Under the pieces are notes generated by a model, which was given only the letters and a program-made list of their open reading frames with translations, was not told the DNA's origin and did not search any database. From Alentia gelatinosa (taxonomy: Eukaryota; Annelida; Polychaeta; Phyllodocida; Polynoidae): 64,000 nucleotides of DNA. Positions within the stretch are counted from its first letter, which is position 1. The number at the start of each line of letters is the position of its first letter. The DNA is taken from the NCBI GenBank assembly GCA_950022655.1, contig OX465581.1:28801300-28865299 (forward strand), in the 5' to 3' direction. The position numbers and the translations under genes are program-made. Positions 36,701 through 48,035 of this stretch are shown here, one piece after another.

Positions 36701-39089
36701 AGAATTATATCTTCTGTTATTACAGACTGATAATTGCCAAATTAAGAAAAGAAAGCAAGCGAAACCTACTAGTGTAGACCTATGCAAATTTCTTCCTATA
36801 ATATTTGATATGTAAGAGATCACTATGGATAAGATTCAAATATTATCGCCGATGCACGAGCACATGCTACGCTCATTTAAAAAGAAATATACAGGACATA
36901 TCTCTAGTTGATATGGATTGCGAAAATTAACGGAGTAATAAACAGAGCGACTATGTTGTGACAGCGTATCGTTGAATCTCGAGAGTAGAAGAATTCATGG
37001 GGGTTACATCGGATCCCACCGATGTGTACCTCACTCCGGGAATGTGTACACAGAGCTTTGCCCGATGTTCCCTCAGTAATGTGAAAGAATAAACACCGAA
37101 ATAACGCTGTCACTACGAATGCCCATTGCCTGCTGGAATTTGGCCTTCATGGCATGACGGCAAAAGTAATAGAGGTGACAGATGGCCAGATAAGGACTTG
37201 CGATAAACAGCGCACAAATCAGAGACGGTTAATATTCTCTTTAAGACCAAGTGGGACCCTTACAGGATCTTACCAACACCAACTCTCTCCCTATTGCTAG
37301 GAACTGGCACAAAGCTGGACCTTTCCTAATATTCAACACTCATTGCTACCAATAGAAAACATAGGTATCGCTCTTCATACACGAGAGCAGCTCGAAATGA
37401 GATGAGACAGATGGAGGATATCAATTCTTCTAACTTCTAATGGTACTAATATCGGACGCCCCATAAGCTATGGCTGTAACATCTTCTCCCCCCCCCTCCA
37501 ACATACACTCTGTCTCTTTCTGTCTGTGTCTCTCTGTCTCTCCCTGTTTGCCTGTCTTACTCTCTCTGACACACAAAGGATATGTGTGCATGACTGAATA
37601 CGCCCGACACTCGCTATGACAATACACTGGACAAGAGATACGTACATATGCTCAAGGTTTTTCGTGTCGATCCATGGGACACCGGCAGCATATGCAAATC
37701 TTTCTCATTGACAGATACTCACTATTACATTATTCTCAATAAGAATAATGACGTAGATGTATTGCGTAGATATATTCAGGAATACATCCTCATGCGAATA
37801 CACGATCCTAGCATGGATTCAGTAAAAAGGCTACGGAACTGCTTATCTTATCTGCGGACAAATTGGTTTACATTTATGTATGATTGTGACATGAAAATCA
37901 TTAGCAGTTTCTAAGTCAAAATCTATATGTTCATACGATCAGTTACCTCTGGTAGTAGTAGGGGGAATTACGTTGTATGTAAGTCTGAACCGAAGGCGTC
38001 ACAGCCATTGGCATCCTTTTGTACCAGCTATTGGCTTCGGTGCTTTTATAAGCCAAAGAATGGAGCCTCATTTAGATGGAAAAGATACCACACTTACATT
38101 TTCATGTATCTGCGAGGACAAGGAGAACAAACATTGCTATAGTTGCATCGTATGATTTATCATACGATGTCATGTTTTATCAGTGACGTCACGTGGGAAA
38201 AGAAAATGATGAGCGTCTGAAATACAAAGCTGATACATTCTGTTCCATCCCCTCTGCATACGATTAATAAAACAGTGCCTACCTCACAGGACCGTTGCCG
38301 GGGGTCATAGCGTTCTGGCTTGTCGTCAACGTGGACAATCACGGATCCTACGGCCGCGTTCCTCCGTATCCGTGGCCGGGTAGTCCGTGCGGGCTTGGGG
38401 GCATGCTCCTTCCGGTCCGTTGTGCGTTTACAGGCTCTCCACCAGGTGTCTCCAAACATGAAAGAACACGCCCCCTCCCTCCAAAAAAGAAAGTAAAGAA
38501 AATAAAAGAAAACGTGCTCCTCCTGCCTTGTGTCCTATCTAAAGGCCAATAGAGGGCGCAAAAGGTAGACAGGTTCTGTTAGGAGACGCTGCAGACGCGG
38601 AGGCAGGTGCCCGGCGTGACAACGAGGGGTGATGGTTGTGAGCGTGCGCACAGCGCGGGAGATCGTGATGATGTGAGTGGTAGTAGAGGTGCGGGAGGCG
38701 CTCCTAAGCTCCACCCCGCCTCCCTCGCTGCTCCTGCCGCAGCAAGCCAGTCCGCCCACCCGCCCCACAGACCGACTCGCAGACTGTCACAGCCAGCGCT
38801 CCACGGTGGAGAGTGGCCGGCAGTCACGTGCGGCGGGCAGGCAGCAACTAGCGGGGAAGAACCGGTCGAGCATTTTCTCCCCCGCAGCACGCTCGCTGCA
38901 CGTCTGTCCAACTGCGCGTGCCAGGCCATTGCCTGCTACACTGGTCTGTTGTACAATCTTCCCATGTCGTTTTCCAGATATGAACGCGTACCCCACAGAC
39001 GTTCACGGTGAGGTCCGCAAGGCCCTGCTCGCTCTGTTATATGGGCCGGTGGAGAAGGGAGGGTTGGGGAGGTTACTAGGGGGCAGTGT

Positions 39090-39147
<58 letters not shown>

Positions 39148-42049
39148 GGAGGGAGGGGGGAGGGGAACCAATTCCAAATGGGGTCCTCGGGTAGATTAGT
39201 CAGGCTCCAACACAGCATGCTGGCAGGCAGGTGGATGGTGACGAAAGGACGTGGACAACGACTCCTGGTGGAGCTTGGGAGTTGGGGACATTGTCCAATA
39301 TCTGGGGATGATTGAGCTGTTGGGGTGGACAAGGGGCTGACTCGGAGCAGGTCCTCACGTGTAACAGACCGATGGTGAGCCGACCCTGCGCTGATCCTGG
39401 CTCAGAGTTGCCCCCACCTGACGTGACCCTCGATGGCACATCTTACCCTTTACCCCATCCACGTCCACGGATCGACCGCTGGAGAACTGATGAGTAAAGA
39501 CATGTGTTTGTACGCTACAAGCAAGCAAGCCTCACCTATCTCAGATGCAGGAAGTTGGGGGAGATAATCCACCCCAGTAAGCACTACAGGCAGTATAGCA
39601 ACAACTACATGTTTTGTATTCCACCAATGCCTACCTTGACCCAATTTGTGATCATTTGTAATAACGATAGCAATCGGTTTGGTGCAGACAGCAAACTGTT
39701 AGAACTAGTCGCCACGGTAAAACAAGTATAATATATCAGGCTTGTATGTACTACGAAAAGAATCCAGGAAACGAATGATTATGCTGTTTGGGTTTTAGAT
39801 CAATATTTATATGAAAACTTACACCAAATTGCATTATCAAACACCATAGATTCCTTTGCTATTTTTTTAAATAGAACTGACTCTTCGTATTAGAGAGAAA
39901 GGGAAATAGTATGAGAGGAAGAGCTCTGATGGTACAGAGAGAATGGTACATATACCCTGAATTGTTGTTTATAATTCCTTCTTTTATAGTGATAACATAA
40001 CTAATTATCCCACGATAGGTAAAGGGAATGGAATTATACAAAATGTACGGTTTACAGCCTACATAATTCAAGATTGCCAATACGTATGATCTACCGAGAT
40101 TTCCAACCGAACAGTATTTAAGCAAGCATATATAGATCATGTTGGATAAAACATTGATTTATATTCCCATTTCCTTTGCAAGCCTTTGTTGTCACAAGGT
40201 GATTTACAGCATTCGCGGTCCCTGGACATCGCCATCGCATCAATACCCTTGATTCTAAAAATGAAACCTCTCTGAATTCGTCATTTCTTGATTTTCAGAT
40301 GAACGACTTTTTCAGATTAAAATTCCATTCTCTGCCATGAAATTGTTGAGGTCGGGAAAATGGTATTCAAGTAAAACTATAATCTGCACAACGCAGACCT
40401 TCATTTTTATTAGTGAGGGTTATTTTTAAAGATATTTATTCTATTTTAGCAAACCTTGTAACATAAAATCCAACACATATACAGCTGAGGTTATATCCCC
40501 TGCTACCTCTAAACCCCGCGGAGTCATCGATCAAACACGCAACGGGGTGTAACCTATCTCCTAAATGCCCTCAAGGCACTGGTTCAGCAGTATTTAACAT
40601 TGATTTAGGAATTGAGCTGGGCAGCGCTGTCCATAAATGTAATTTCTTTATGGGCCTTACCATATCAAGCATTGATTCAGGCACCGGCCTATGTACTCCC
40701 TGCTCAAGGCTAATTCGACCCACGTCTGACGGAAGCCATTTCACCCACTGTCGCCCGTGGCGCCCACTATACCACAGCGATCTAGGTCTCCATGCGTCTC
40801 TGCTTAAGAATTCCTCGTTCAGTTGTCTTTTTCAGGGAGTCTATTGCATTCATGAATCTAGGAGTGGGGTAGAGATCCGCCCTCTTAAGTCCCGGTCCCA
40901 ATCAAGGTGTATTCAGAGTTTTAGTTAAAGGAGGTCGATCAACGAGCTATTTGATTACCAGGATCCTAATTCAAGTAGCGCTCGTTTCAGCGGCTTCTCC
41001 ATTTTCAATGGCCGGCTGATGAAAGATCATATATACTCAGGGAACGAGAGGAGGTCTGGCAAGCCTAGCACTTCACCATGTCCACCTTTGTGTGAGTCAG
41101 AATAAGGACGGAGCACGTCACAAGGCCTGCGTGCTTTTCATGCACGCTCTCTCTCTCTGTGGCTCCACCTATTGGAAGCTTTACGCTGTAACCGTCAGAT
41201 AAAGCACCCGGACGGGGCTTCGCTGGGCGGCCGCTACATGGACGGCTTTGATGGAAGAAATAAAGAAAGGAGCAGCTGAAGCCCTCTCTCTGGAGCCGGG
41301 CAGAACAGCGCTTTGCTATTCCAGTGTGGGGGCGAAGGCACACTGGTTTCCCATTGTCGATCCTTTATAATCAGGTTCTGCTAATTGGCCCACAGGTGGA
41401 GATACAAAGTGTTCAATTAGCAGACAGATTGGACCGTAAGGATGTGGGCAAAAGGAAAGGGAGCAAGGTGGGATGTGACGCGTCATTAATTCGTTCCAGT
41501 TGTACAGAAAAGGAAACGGCAGCAATAGTTTCACATGCAGAATACAAAAGGACTGACACACCTCATCAGGAAAATCCATAACAAAGTATTTTGATAATGA
41601 GAAAGAAATGCCATTTGCAAAGAGGTTATGAACAAAAAGCACGGTTCAAATGGATACTTCCATCTTGCAAGTAACAGGTACTTACGCAATATTTTCAGAG
41701 TCTGATAGAGAGAGCTAACTCAACAAATTTTCAAACTGCCGAAATTCTGAAACTGCCGGGGTCATCGAACGGAAGCCTATTAGACATAATATCATGGAAC
41801 ATACTTCTCCCCCCTGACTTTTATCAAGTGCCATTTGCTAAAGGACAAGAAAAAAAATGAATTCAGAGAATAGGGAAGAAACACTCGTCTGGTTACAGAA
41901 GAGGTGTACCTCGCCTTGATGTCCAAACGGTGTTCTTTTGTTGATGGATGATTCATCATTAAACCATTTCCCCCATGTTAGTTCAATGTTATAACTCTTT
42001 AATCTAAGCAGGTCATATGACAATAACAGTTAATTAAAGGATAAAACAT
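33761..42049. other. Gene-poor stretch with CpG-rich patches and microsatellites
   Basis: CpG-rich patches at about 34860-35290 and 38280-39060, and a smaller one at 41100-41310. Between them is AT-rich sequence with CT-rich simple sequence near 37485-37570. The 88-codon ORF at 37648-37914 (plus) has ordinary composition but no recognised family. No splice-consistent exon set found. Confidence 0.3.
39092..39160. repeat. (GA)n microsatellite
   Basis: A perfect GA run of about 48 bp followed by an impure purine tract to about 39160. It produces an Arg/Glu repeat in one plus-strand frame, an artefact. Confidence 0.95.
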
Positions 42050-42500
42050 ATATAATTGTAAAGAAGCCCGTGGAGTTGGCTTAATATATAATCCTTATTA
42101 AAGATCTAAATTGTGAAAATATTTTTGAGCATTATATTAAAGAGAAAAATGTATCTTGCTCGGGAGATGATGCCAATGGGCATGGGAGGATAAAGCCCTA
42201 TAAAAAACGTCTAAAAATTGATGTGGGACGGGTGGATACAAACTTGATTGTGGATCTGCCGGACCGCTGGTGGTGCCCTCTCTCATGGGCGGCCGTCTCC
42301 TAAGTGGTTGATCCGGTAGGTGTCAGATGGCAACATAATTATAGCCAATTCCACAATAAGCCTCAATTATAAGGGAGGCAGTGGAGTTGGCTTATACAAT
42401 CTTCATTAAAGATTTGTAACATGAAAATGTTTTTGAATATTATATTAAAGAGAAAAATGTATCTCGCTCAGGAGCTAATGCCAATGGGGATAGGGGCACA
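42050..42500. repeat. Two ~130-bp direct repeats about 310 bp apart
   Basis: 42050-42188 and 42364-42497 share GTGGAGTTGGCTTA, TATTATATTAAAGAGAAAAA and a GCCAATGGG end, with scattered differences. Function and family unknown. Possibly a degenerate tandem unit or two copies of a small element. Confidence 0.6.
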
Positions 42501-43036
42501 AATGCCAAAAATCTAGGAGTACTGGTAAGGGATTGATGTCTTTTTCCGGCAAGGGTAAAGATGAGGGATACCAGATGATAAGAAGAATGCCGGGGCCTGG
42601 GGTTCGGCAGGATGACTTTAAAAAACAAACAAATTTTAAGGTTTTTATCTATACTGGAGGCGTCCATTAGGCATTGACATCTAGCCTATCTTCCATTGTC
42701 TCCAGTCTCGACAATTCATGCAAAAGCTGTGTCCATTCAATGGACATACAAAATGGCTGGACGTACTTATTCAGTATAAATCATGAACTAACTCACAAAT
42801 AAATAAAAAAATGCATGCCACAATGACAGTGGCCACCACTCCAGCAGGTCGACTCACCTTTATAACTTGTTAACTAACATTGCATAGCAAAAATGTTGTA
42901 TATCAAGATCCTTAGAAATTACCATCGATAATAAGTTACTATCCATGCATTACAATTACATTTGTGTACTGCCTTGGATTCGGCAAACCAAATTACATGA
43001 CCAATTCGGTAGTTTTACCATCTACAGCGATGAGAT

Positions 43037-43254
43037 TCAGTAGTTATCTCTCTTGGCTTTCAATGCCCTTTTCAGATAGTTCTTAAACCTTACGGTGCTA
43101 TTTAAATTTCTCTCCTTTGCAGGTAGTTCGTTCCCGTGTTTGCTGCATTTATATTCTACAGATAACTTGTATTTCTCTAGCCTTATCTGGTCTCTCACCT
43201 TCAAGACCGGCGCATCAAAACGCCTGGTAGGTCTGGCCTCCCTAGCCTGATAAT
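43037..43254 (-). pseudogene. CR1/jockey-like LINE, C-terminal coding fragment
   Basis: Minus-strand frame ending at a TGA at 43037-43039. It contains TRRFDAPVLKVRD and later NELPAKERNLNSTVRFKNYL, the pattern typical of the end of CR1/L2/jockey-type reverse transcriptases (R-R-x-x-A-P-L-x-K-V ... W/N-x-L-P ... S-x-x-x-F-K-x-x-L). Downstream on the minus strand is AT-rich 3' sequence with ATGTAATTGTAATGC, resembling LINE 3' ends. Probably the same LINE as 47267-48035, split by the element between, with internal sequence missing. Confidence 0.65.
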
Positions 43255-43688
43255 TATTTTGTTAGTAGCACTTCGTTAGTAGTTGGGTAAAAATCAATAG
43301 TCCCATGACCGTGACTTCCGAACCTCCATATCTCACCTTGGTTGTGTAGAGGGGACCATTTTGATAAAATTTAGCTGCTATGTCCCTCTGAGTAGGTGGG
43401 GAAAGACTCTGAAATAAAGTGTTTTTTAAAATTCACCCGAGGACGGCACTGAAAGCCAAAAACAGTCACCCACATAGATTTAGATGAGGTAGAGAGGCAA
43501 ATAAGGTGTCATTTCCCACTAAACCTAGCATGAGGAATTCAATAAAATGCATTTCAAATTAATGTGATATGTTCTACATCACAAAATTCAGTAAAAGCAG
43601 TATTATAACACTTCACAGAGTACTTATATAGCATTTTATCATATGACTACTTTTGTACGCATACAACCATAACATACATCAGTATCAC

Positions 43689-44566
43689 ATATGATCAATT
43701 CTCACAGATCGTGATCGATGCCCACGTACGGTGACCAAAAATTCAAACTAGTTATATCTTCATAAAAGAAGTGGAAATATATACCAGAAGACAATACCTT
43801 ACATGTGTAAAAGTTGGGAACACTAATCTTTATAGAAAATTAGTTTTTTAGCTGAAGGAATTTAACCTTATAACTCCTATGTCACCGTACGTGGGCATGA
43901 GGGTGTGATAAGGCCTTAGGGGACATATTGCTTGTTATTTATTAACAGAATTAGATTTTCATTTTTAGAAAATGAACCTCAAATCATATTTAGTAATTAC
44001 AAGTTGATTAATACTATTCAGAATATAATGCCCACGTACGGTGACCGACCCACGTACGGTGACATACCTAAAAATACTTATTCATTTCTTAGCATTAACT
44101 AGCCTGAGGTATTTGCAATTTGTAGGTTTGAAGGGTTCTCTAATACTCTATTTATCTGAAAAATATTGTTTAATCATATCAAAAATTCTGCCCATGTACG
44201 GTGACCACATAAAGTTCACCAACCATGCTAAATTGGCTGTGATATGCTTGATAGAGGGAATAAACTTTACACTACAGTTTCTATGCAACTTTTTATAGCT
44301 GAGAATTTACAAGAGGTCCCCAAAATCTGGTTATATAGGTTCCACCTATGGATTTTGGGCTAAAAATGCCTATTTTAGAGGTTTATAAATTTTCTTTCAA
44401 GATATAGGTACATGAAAGTGGGGTTCCCCTGACAGATTTTTCATTTCTACATACTCTAATATCGTTTCTGATATCATAAAACGATAAATAGATATGAAAA
44501 CGATCCTTTGAATTATTGGTCACCGTACGTGGCCCATCGATCACGATCTGGGAGAATTGACCATAT
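43689..44566. mobile_element. ~880-bp inverted-repeat element with six CCCACGTACGGTGACC copies
   Basis: Terminal inverted repeats 43689-43736 and 44518-44566 match over about 48 bp, including TCAATTCTC and AGATCGTGATCGATG. The word CCCACGTACGGTGACC or a close variant occurs at 43721, 44031, 44049 and 44191 on plus, and at 43881 and 44518 on minus. The element has no credible ORF. Repeated subterminal words of this sort usually bind a transposase, so this is likely a non-autonomous DNA transposon. Confidence 0.75.
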
Positions 44567-44712
44567 AGTTCTCATTAATTTGCACCATTTCAACAGTCAT
44601 CATTTGAAGATTCAGCCTCAGAGATTCATTGTCACGCCTCTCATCATTGTCTTGTGGTGCAGGCCATGGAAGCTGAAGTGATGTAGAGATGTAGGGATTT
44701 AGAGCAGAGTAA

Positions 44713-44915
44713 AGGCCTGATTCCATTGTGCTGATTTCACTCCCGATATGGTCCAGATGTACTCCAGTCTTAGTGCTGACGCCCGAATACCCTGTTCCAT
44801 TGCGCCGATGGCCTCCAGACAGACACCAGACAGAGGCCAGTTATGGTGCCAGGGCTGAAACTGGAGTACATCTGGACCACATCGGGAGTGAAATTGGCGC
44901 AATGGAATAGAGCCT
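44713..44915. mobile_element. Harbinger-like MITE with TAA duplication
   Basis: 203-bp foldback unit. The ends (AGGCCTGATTCCATTG and CAATGGAATAGAGCCT) are inverted, and complementarity extends about 57 bp to ACTGGAGTACATCTGGAC. TAA flanks both sides (44710-44712 and 44916-44918), the target preference of PIF/Harbinger elements. A third copy of the TTCCATTGCGCC word is in the centre. No coding capacity. Confidence 0.75.
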
Positions 44916-44952
44916 TAAATCAAACTGACATACACAGTCCATCTTGGAGCTA

Positions 44953-45303
44953 TCATCCATTACCAAAAGGTGAGGAATGGCTCCTGTGTACACAATGTAC
45001 TTGTAGATAGGCAACATAGTTCACCCTCTGCAGATAACAATCCAAAGTGTCCTTGTCGGGTGGAAGGTGCATGGTCTTTTTCTTCTTGTGTCCTTTCCTT
45101 TTCCTGGCTCTTGCTTCCCCCAAACTTGTACTTTTAGTGTCAAGATAGACAAACTTAGGAACAAACTTCTCAAGCTCACTAATAGTGTTTGGCATGGTAG
45201 GAAGGCGCTGCCCACAGTCTGAGAGTAACTTTTGAGCTTCCAAGGACTTTTTAACATTTTCAAACATTGATTTGACTGGAATGGGATGGATAAATATACC
45301 CAT
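44953..45303 (-). pseudogene. C-terminal-like piece of uncharacterised repeat-associated protein family
   Basis: Open 116-codon minus-strand frame: a Lys/Arg-rich stretch (RARKRKGHKKKK), then LPPDKDTLDCYLQRVNYVAY, then SPFGNG at the end. From memory this LPPT/D-x-D-x(2-3)-L-H/Y-x-L-R-A/V-x-Y ... SP-x-x-x-G-W pattern is the C-terminal part of a large uncharacterised protein family abundant in cnidarian, mollusc, echinoderm and amphioxus genomes. The usual Cys-rich tail is absent. It lies head-to-head with the N-terminal pieces on the plus strand, so the original gene is rearranged. Confidence 0.5.
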
Positions 45304-45314
45304 GTCTATGACAA

Positions 45315-46930
45315 GATTCCTTGGGAAAAGGGTGTCAACTAGGTTTTATATGCACTCTTGCTGCTATACTATTCTATCTAATCGTGAGAAACTTGCACAA
45401 GCTGAAACACACAGAGCAAAACCTAAAGCAGAGCAGAAAGAAGATACTGTTGAGGAAAGTCTTCTCCTGGTTAACCAGCACCTTAAAGGTCATGCTCAGA
45501 TATAGGCATCATTCTTAACAAGCCCATATGTGTTTGGTGCATGAAAGGAGAGCATAAGAAGGCCAGGCAAATGGAAAAATGCTATGTATCTTTACCAGAG
45601 CTGCATGGGGAAAGTTCAAAGTACATTCAATTCATATACAGAATCTGAAAATAAGAGAAAGATTCAATAATTTAATTTCATCTCTCATTGACCTCCAAGG
45701 TGCAGAAGTTTGGTACCCTAGGGGCTGTTGGCTAGAGTATATTGATCATACATCTGATCTCTCCAAGGAAACCAGATGCACATGCAAAATATAACCATTA
45801 CAGAGGCAAAGGCCATCTTTATTCACCATGTGGAACAGATTATCATGGGAGATCATGAAATTTGCACTTTACAGTCTTGGCCAATACTACAAGAGGATTT
45901 TCTCAAACTTTGGCCATGCATCTACAGCCAAATCCAACTTCATAAAGGAACTTCTCACAGAGGAATTTGGTGAAACTATTGCGTTCCATCCTTGTCCTCA
46001 AAGGAACATGAGTGAAGTGGTGTATAACACAATATCCGCTGGGTTTTATGTGGAAGTTGCTCTCTCCTCACTTGGTATTACAACTGACCAGCTTGACAAG
46101 AACTGTGCTATCAGGCTGAGGAAAGCAGTGCTGACCCCCATACATTTATGAATTTGTAGATGATAAAATCCTAAATGTTAGTCTACTGACCTTCCTTAAC
46201 TGAACAACATTCAGCAACTGTAACTAATCTGACAGCCATGCTGCATAATATTAGTAAAAGTAGAGAGACTGCTGACATTCTACATAGTAAGAAATTGGGA
46301 ATCAGCTTCAAAGATCTCCAGTTTTGGGCTATAACCAGTCCAATAAAGTCAATCAATTGCCCATTTGAGCTACCAGATGGTGAACCAGCTGCAGCGGTAG
46401 CGGACAATGATGATTTTGAGAATGTTACACTGACAGGTGCTGGACAGTCTCACTGTGCAAATGTCATGTTTGTGCAGGCTGGTGCCTTTAACACAGCTAA
46501 TGATATTGGCGGCCACAATATTTATCCAGCCGTCCAGGAGAGGTTTCCTCAAAGCTGAAGGAATTTGGAGGGGAAATGCATGCAACAGCCCCATACATGA
46601 CACAAAAGAAGGCTGAACCACATAGGATAAACACCCATGTGGATCCTAGAGACACAAAAGCCCAGCACATGCAAAGTGTCACACATGTATTGGCCAGTAA
46701 AAATGGGGATGGGACATGTCCAGCACCAGAAGAACAAACTGTTCCTGGATTTCCTGGTTGTCAAGCCAACAAGTTCATGCCAGATGAAATGAGCAAGGCA
46801 ATATATTACATGACATTTGCCAAGCTATCAATCAAAACTTTCTCATATAATGTCTTGTGCAAGCTCAAAAGGGCAATTGAAGAAAGAGGAATGCCATTGG
46901 GATTGGTAGTAAGTGATTATCCAGTCTAGT
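45315..46930 (+). pseudogene. Broken N-terminal and middle pieces of the same uncharacterised family
   Basis: Several plus-strand frames in order: a Lys-rich segment (45320-45510), a segment with FIKELLTEEFGE and FHPCPQRNMSEVVY (about 45830-46150), and one with VADNDDFENVTLTGAGQSHC at about 46394-46453. A continuation (46576-46930) follows after a frameshift near 46545. The D-N-x-D-x-x-x-x-T-L-T/S-G-x-G-x-x-H motif is the family hallmark as I remember it (usually W-D-N-x-D). Frameshifts and stops mean no intact protein. Lies between the 3.9-kb element's terminal repeats. Function unknown; the family is often found in repeats. Confidence 0.55.
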
Positions 46931-47266
46931 TCTTCTTTTAGATCATACCCTTTATGGGTACATTCCACATCTAAATGAGCTACATGTGCACAATATATAA
47001 AAGAAGGAAGTGGAAGAAGGTGTAATTGCAGATGGTTCAGTTGATCAGGCCTTGTGAGGCAAACACTTTGAATGCGGGGTTTATTGTCAATGACTTTTCT
47101 ATGAGGCACTCCTGCAAAGGGTGCTAGACAAGAGCATTAAGAATGCACCTCTTTTGACCGTTCTTGGCTGTCAGTGCCGTCCTCGGGTGAATTAAAAAAA
47201 ATGTGTTATTTCAGAGTCTTCCCCTGCCTACTCAGTGGGACATAGCAGCTAAATTTTATCAAAATG

Positions 47267-48035
47267 ACCTATTATTGACCTATTATTATTCCCGCAAAAC
47301 TTTACGACCTGATTCAGGTCTTCTTGAACTCGATTTGAGATTATCTGTAGGTCTTTGCCTGATGAAAAAATCACTGCGTCATCAGCATATAGTTGTAGGT
47401 GGCAGTTCAAAACTACTCTGTCAATACTGTTTATGTACACCAAAAAGTACAGGGGTCCAAGAATGGTCCCCTGGAGTACCCCGTGGGTGATTGGTTTAAG
47501 GTCTGATGTTGTGCTATTAGCTATGGTACACTGGAATCTGTTTGTCAGGTAATTTGAAATACAAGTTACTATGCTATTACAAATACCAATTTTGTTTATT
47601 TTATGGAGTAGAATGTTGTGGTTAACCATGTCAAATGCTTTGGAGAAATCAAGGAACGTGGGTAAGGTAAAATCACCTTCATCCATGCTATTGAGAATAT
47701 TGTCAGTTAGATCAGCCACAGAGGAGATAGTACAGTGCTTTGACCTGAACCCACCCTGCCGTTCGTTCAACAAGTTAAAGCCTTCAAAGAAGTTTATAAT
47801 CTTCTTGTGAACTACTTTCTCCATCAACTTCCCTGGAAGCGGTAGTAGCGAAACAGGCTTTAGGTTTCCTACCTCATTCTTAAAGTTACTTTTCTTAAGG
47901 GGAACGACTTAAGCCACTTTCCACACATCTGGGAAGAGTCCTGTTTCTAGGGAGGTTTGAAATGTGTGCTGCAATTGAAGTATTAGGACTTCAAAGCTAT
48001 CCTTGAGGACGGCGGACGATAGATACTCAATAGCA
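47267..48035 (-). pseudogene. CR1/jockey-like LINE reverse transcriptase fragment
   Basis: Minus-strand reading from about 48035: SSAVLKDSFEVL, LETGLFPDVWKVA, an in-frame TAA near 47900 where VVPLKK should follow, then PVSLLPLPGKLMEKVVHKKI. The open 192 codons at 47827-47249 continue with GGFRS, LDFSKAFD, GVLQGTILGPLYFLVYIN and LYADDAVIF. These are RT motifs of the CR1/jockey branch, different from the Tx1-like LINE at the left end. The reading stops at the junction with the terminal repeat of the 3.9-kb element, so it is 3'-truncated there. Inactive. Confidence 0.85.

Larger units (their letters stand above)
43357..47266. mobile_element. 3.9-kb DNA-transposon-like element with ~111-bp terminal inverted repeats
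   Basis: 43357-43468 and 47155-47266 are inverted copies at roughly 88-90%. They start CATTTTGATAAAATTTAGC on both ends and share GAGTAGG, AGACTCTGAAATAA and ATTCACCCGAGGACGGCACT. The interval contains a smaller inverted-repeat element (43689-44566), a Harbinger-like MITE (44713-44915), and broken coding pieces (44953-46930). Minus-strand LINE fragments lie on both outer sides, so the element probably inserted into a LINE. I could not find a target-site duplication. Superfamily not identified. Confidence 0.7.

Noticed and set aside
38677..39315. 212-codon plus-strand ORF
   Set aside because: It runs through a CpG-rich patch and a (GA)n microsatellite that yields an Arg/Glu repeat. Overlapping ORFs exist in other frames and there is no family resemblance.
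43689..44566. Regularly spaced CCCACGTACGGTGACC words as a CRISPR-like array
   Set aside because: Spacing is irregular, orientation is mixed, two copies form terminal inverted repeats and the host is a eukaryote.
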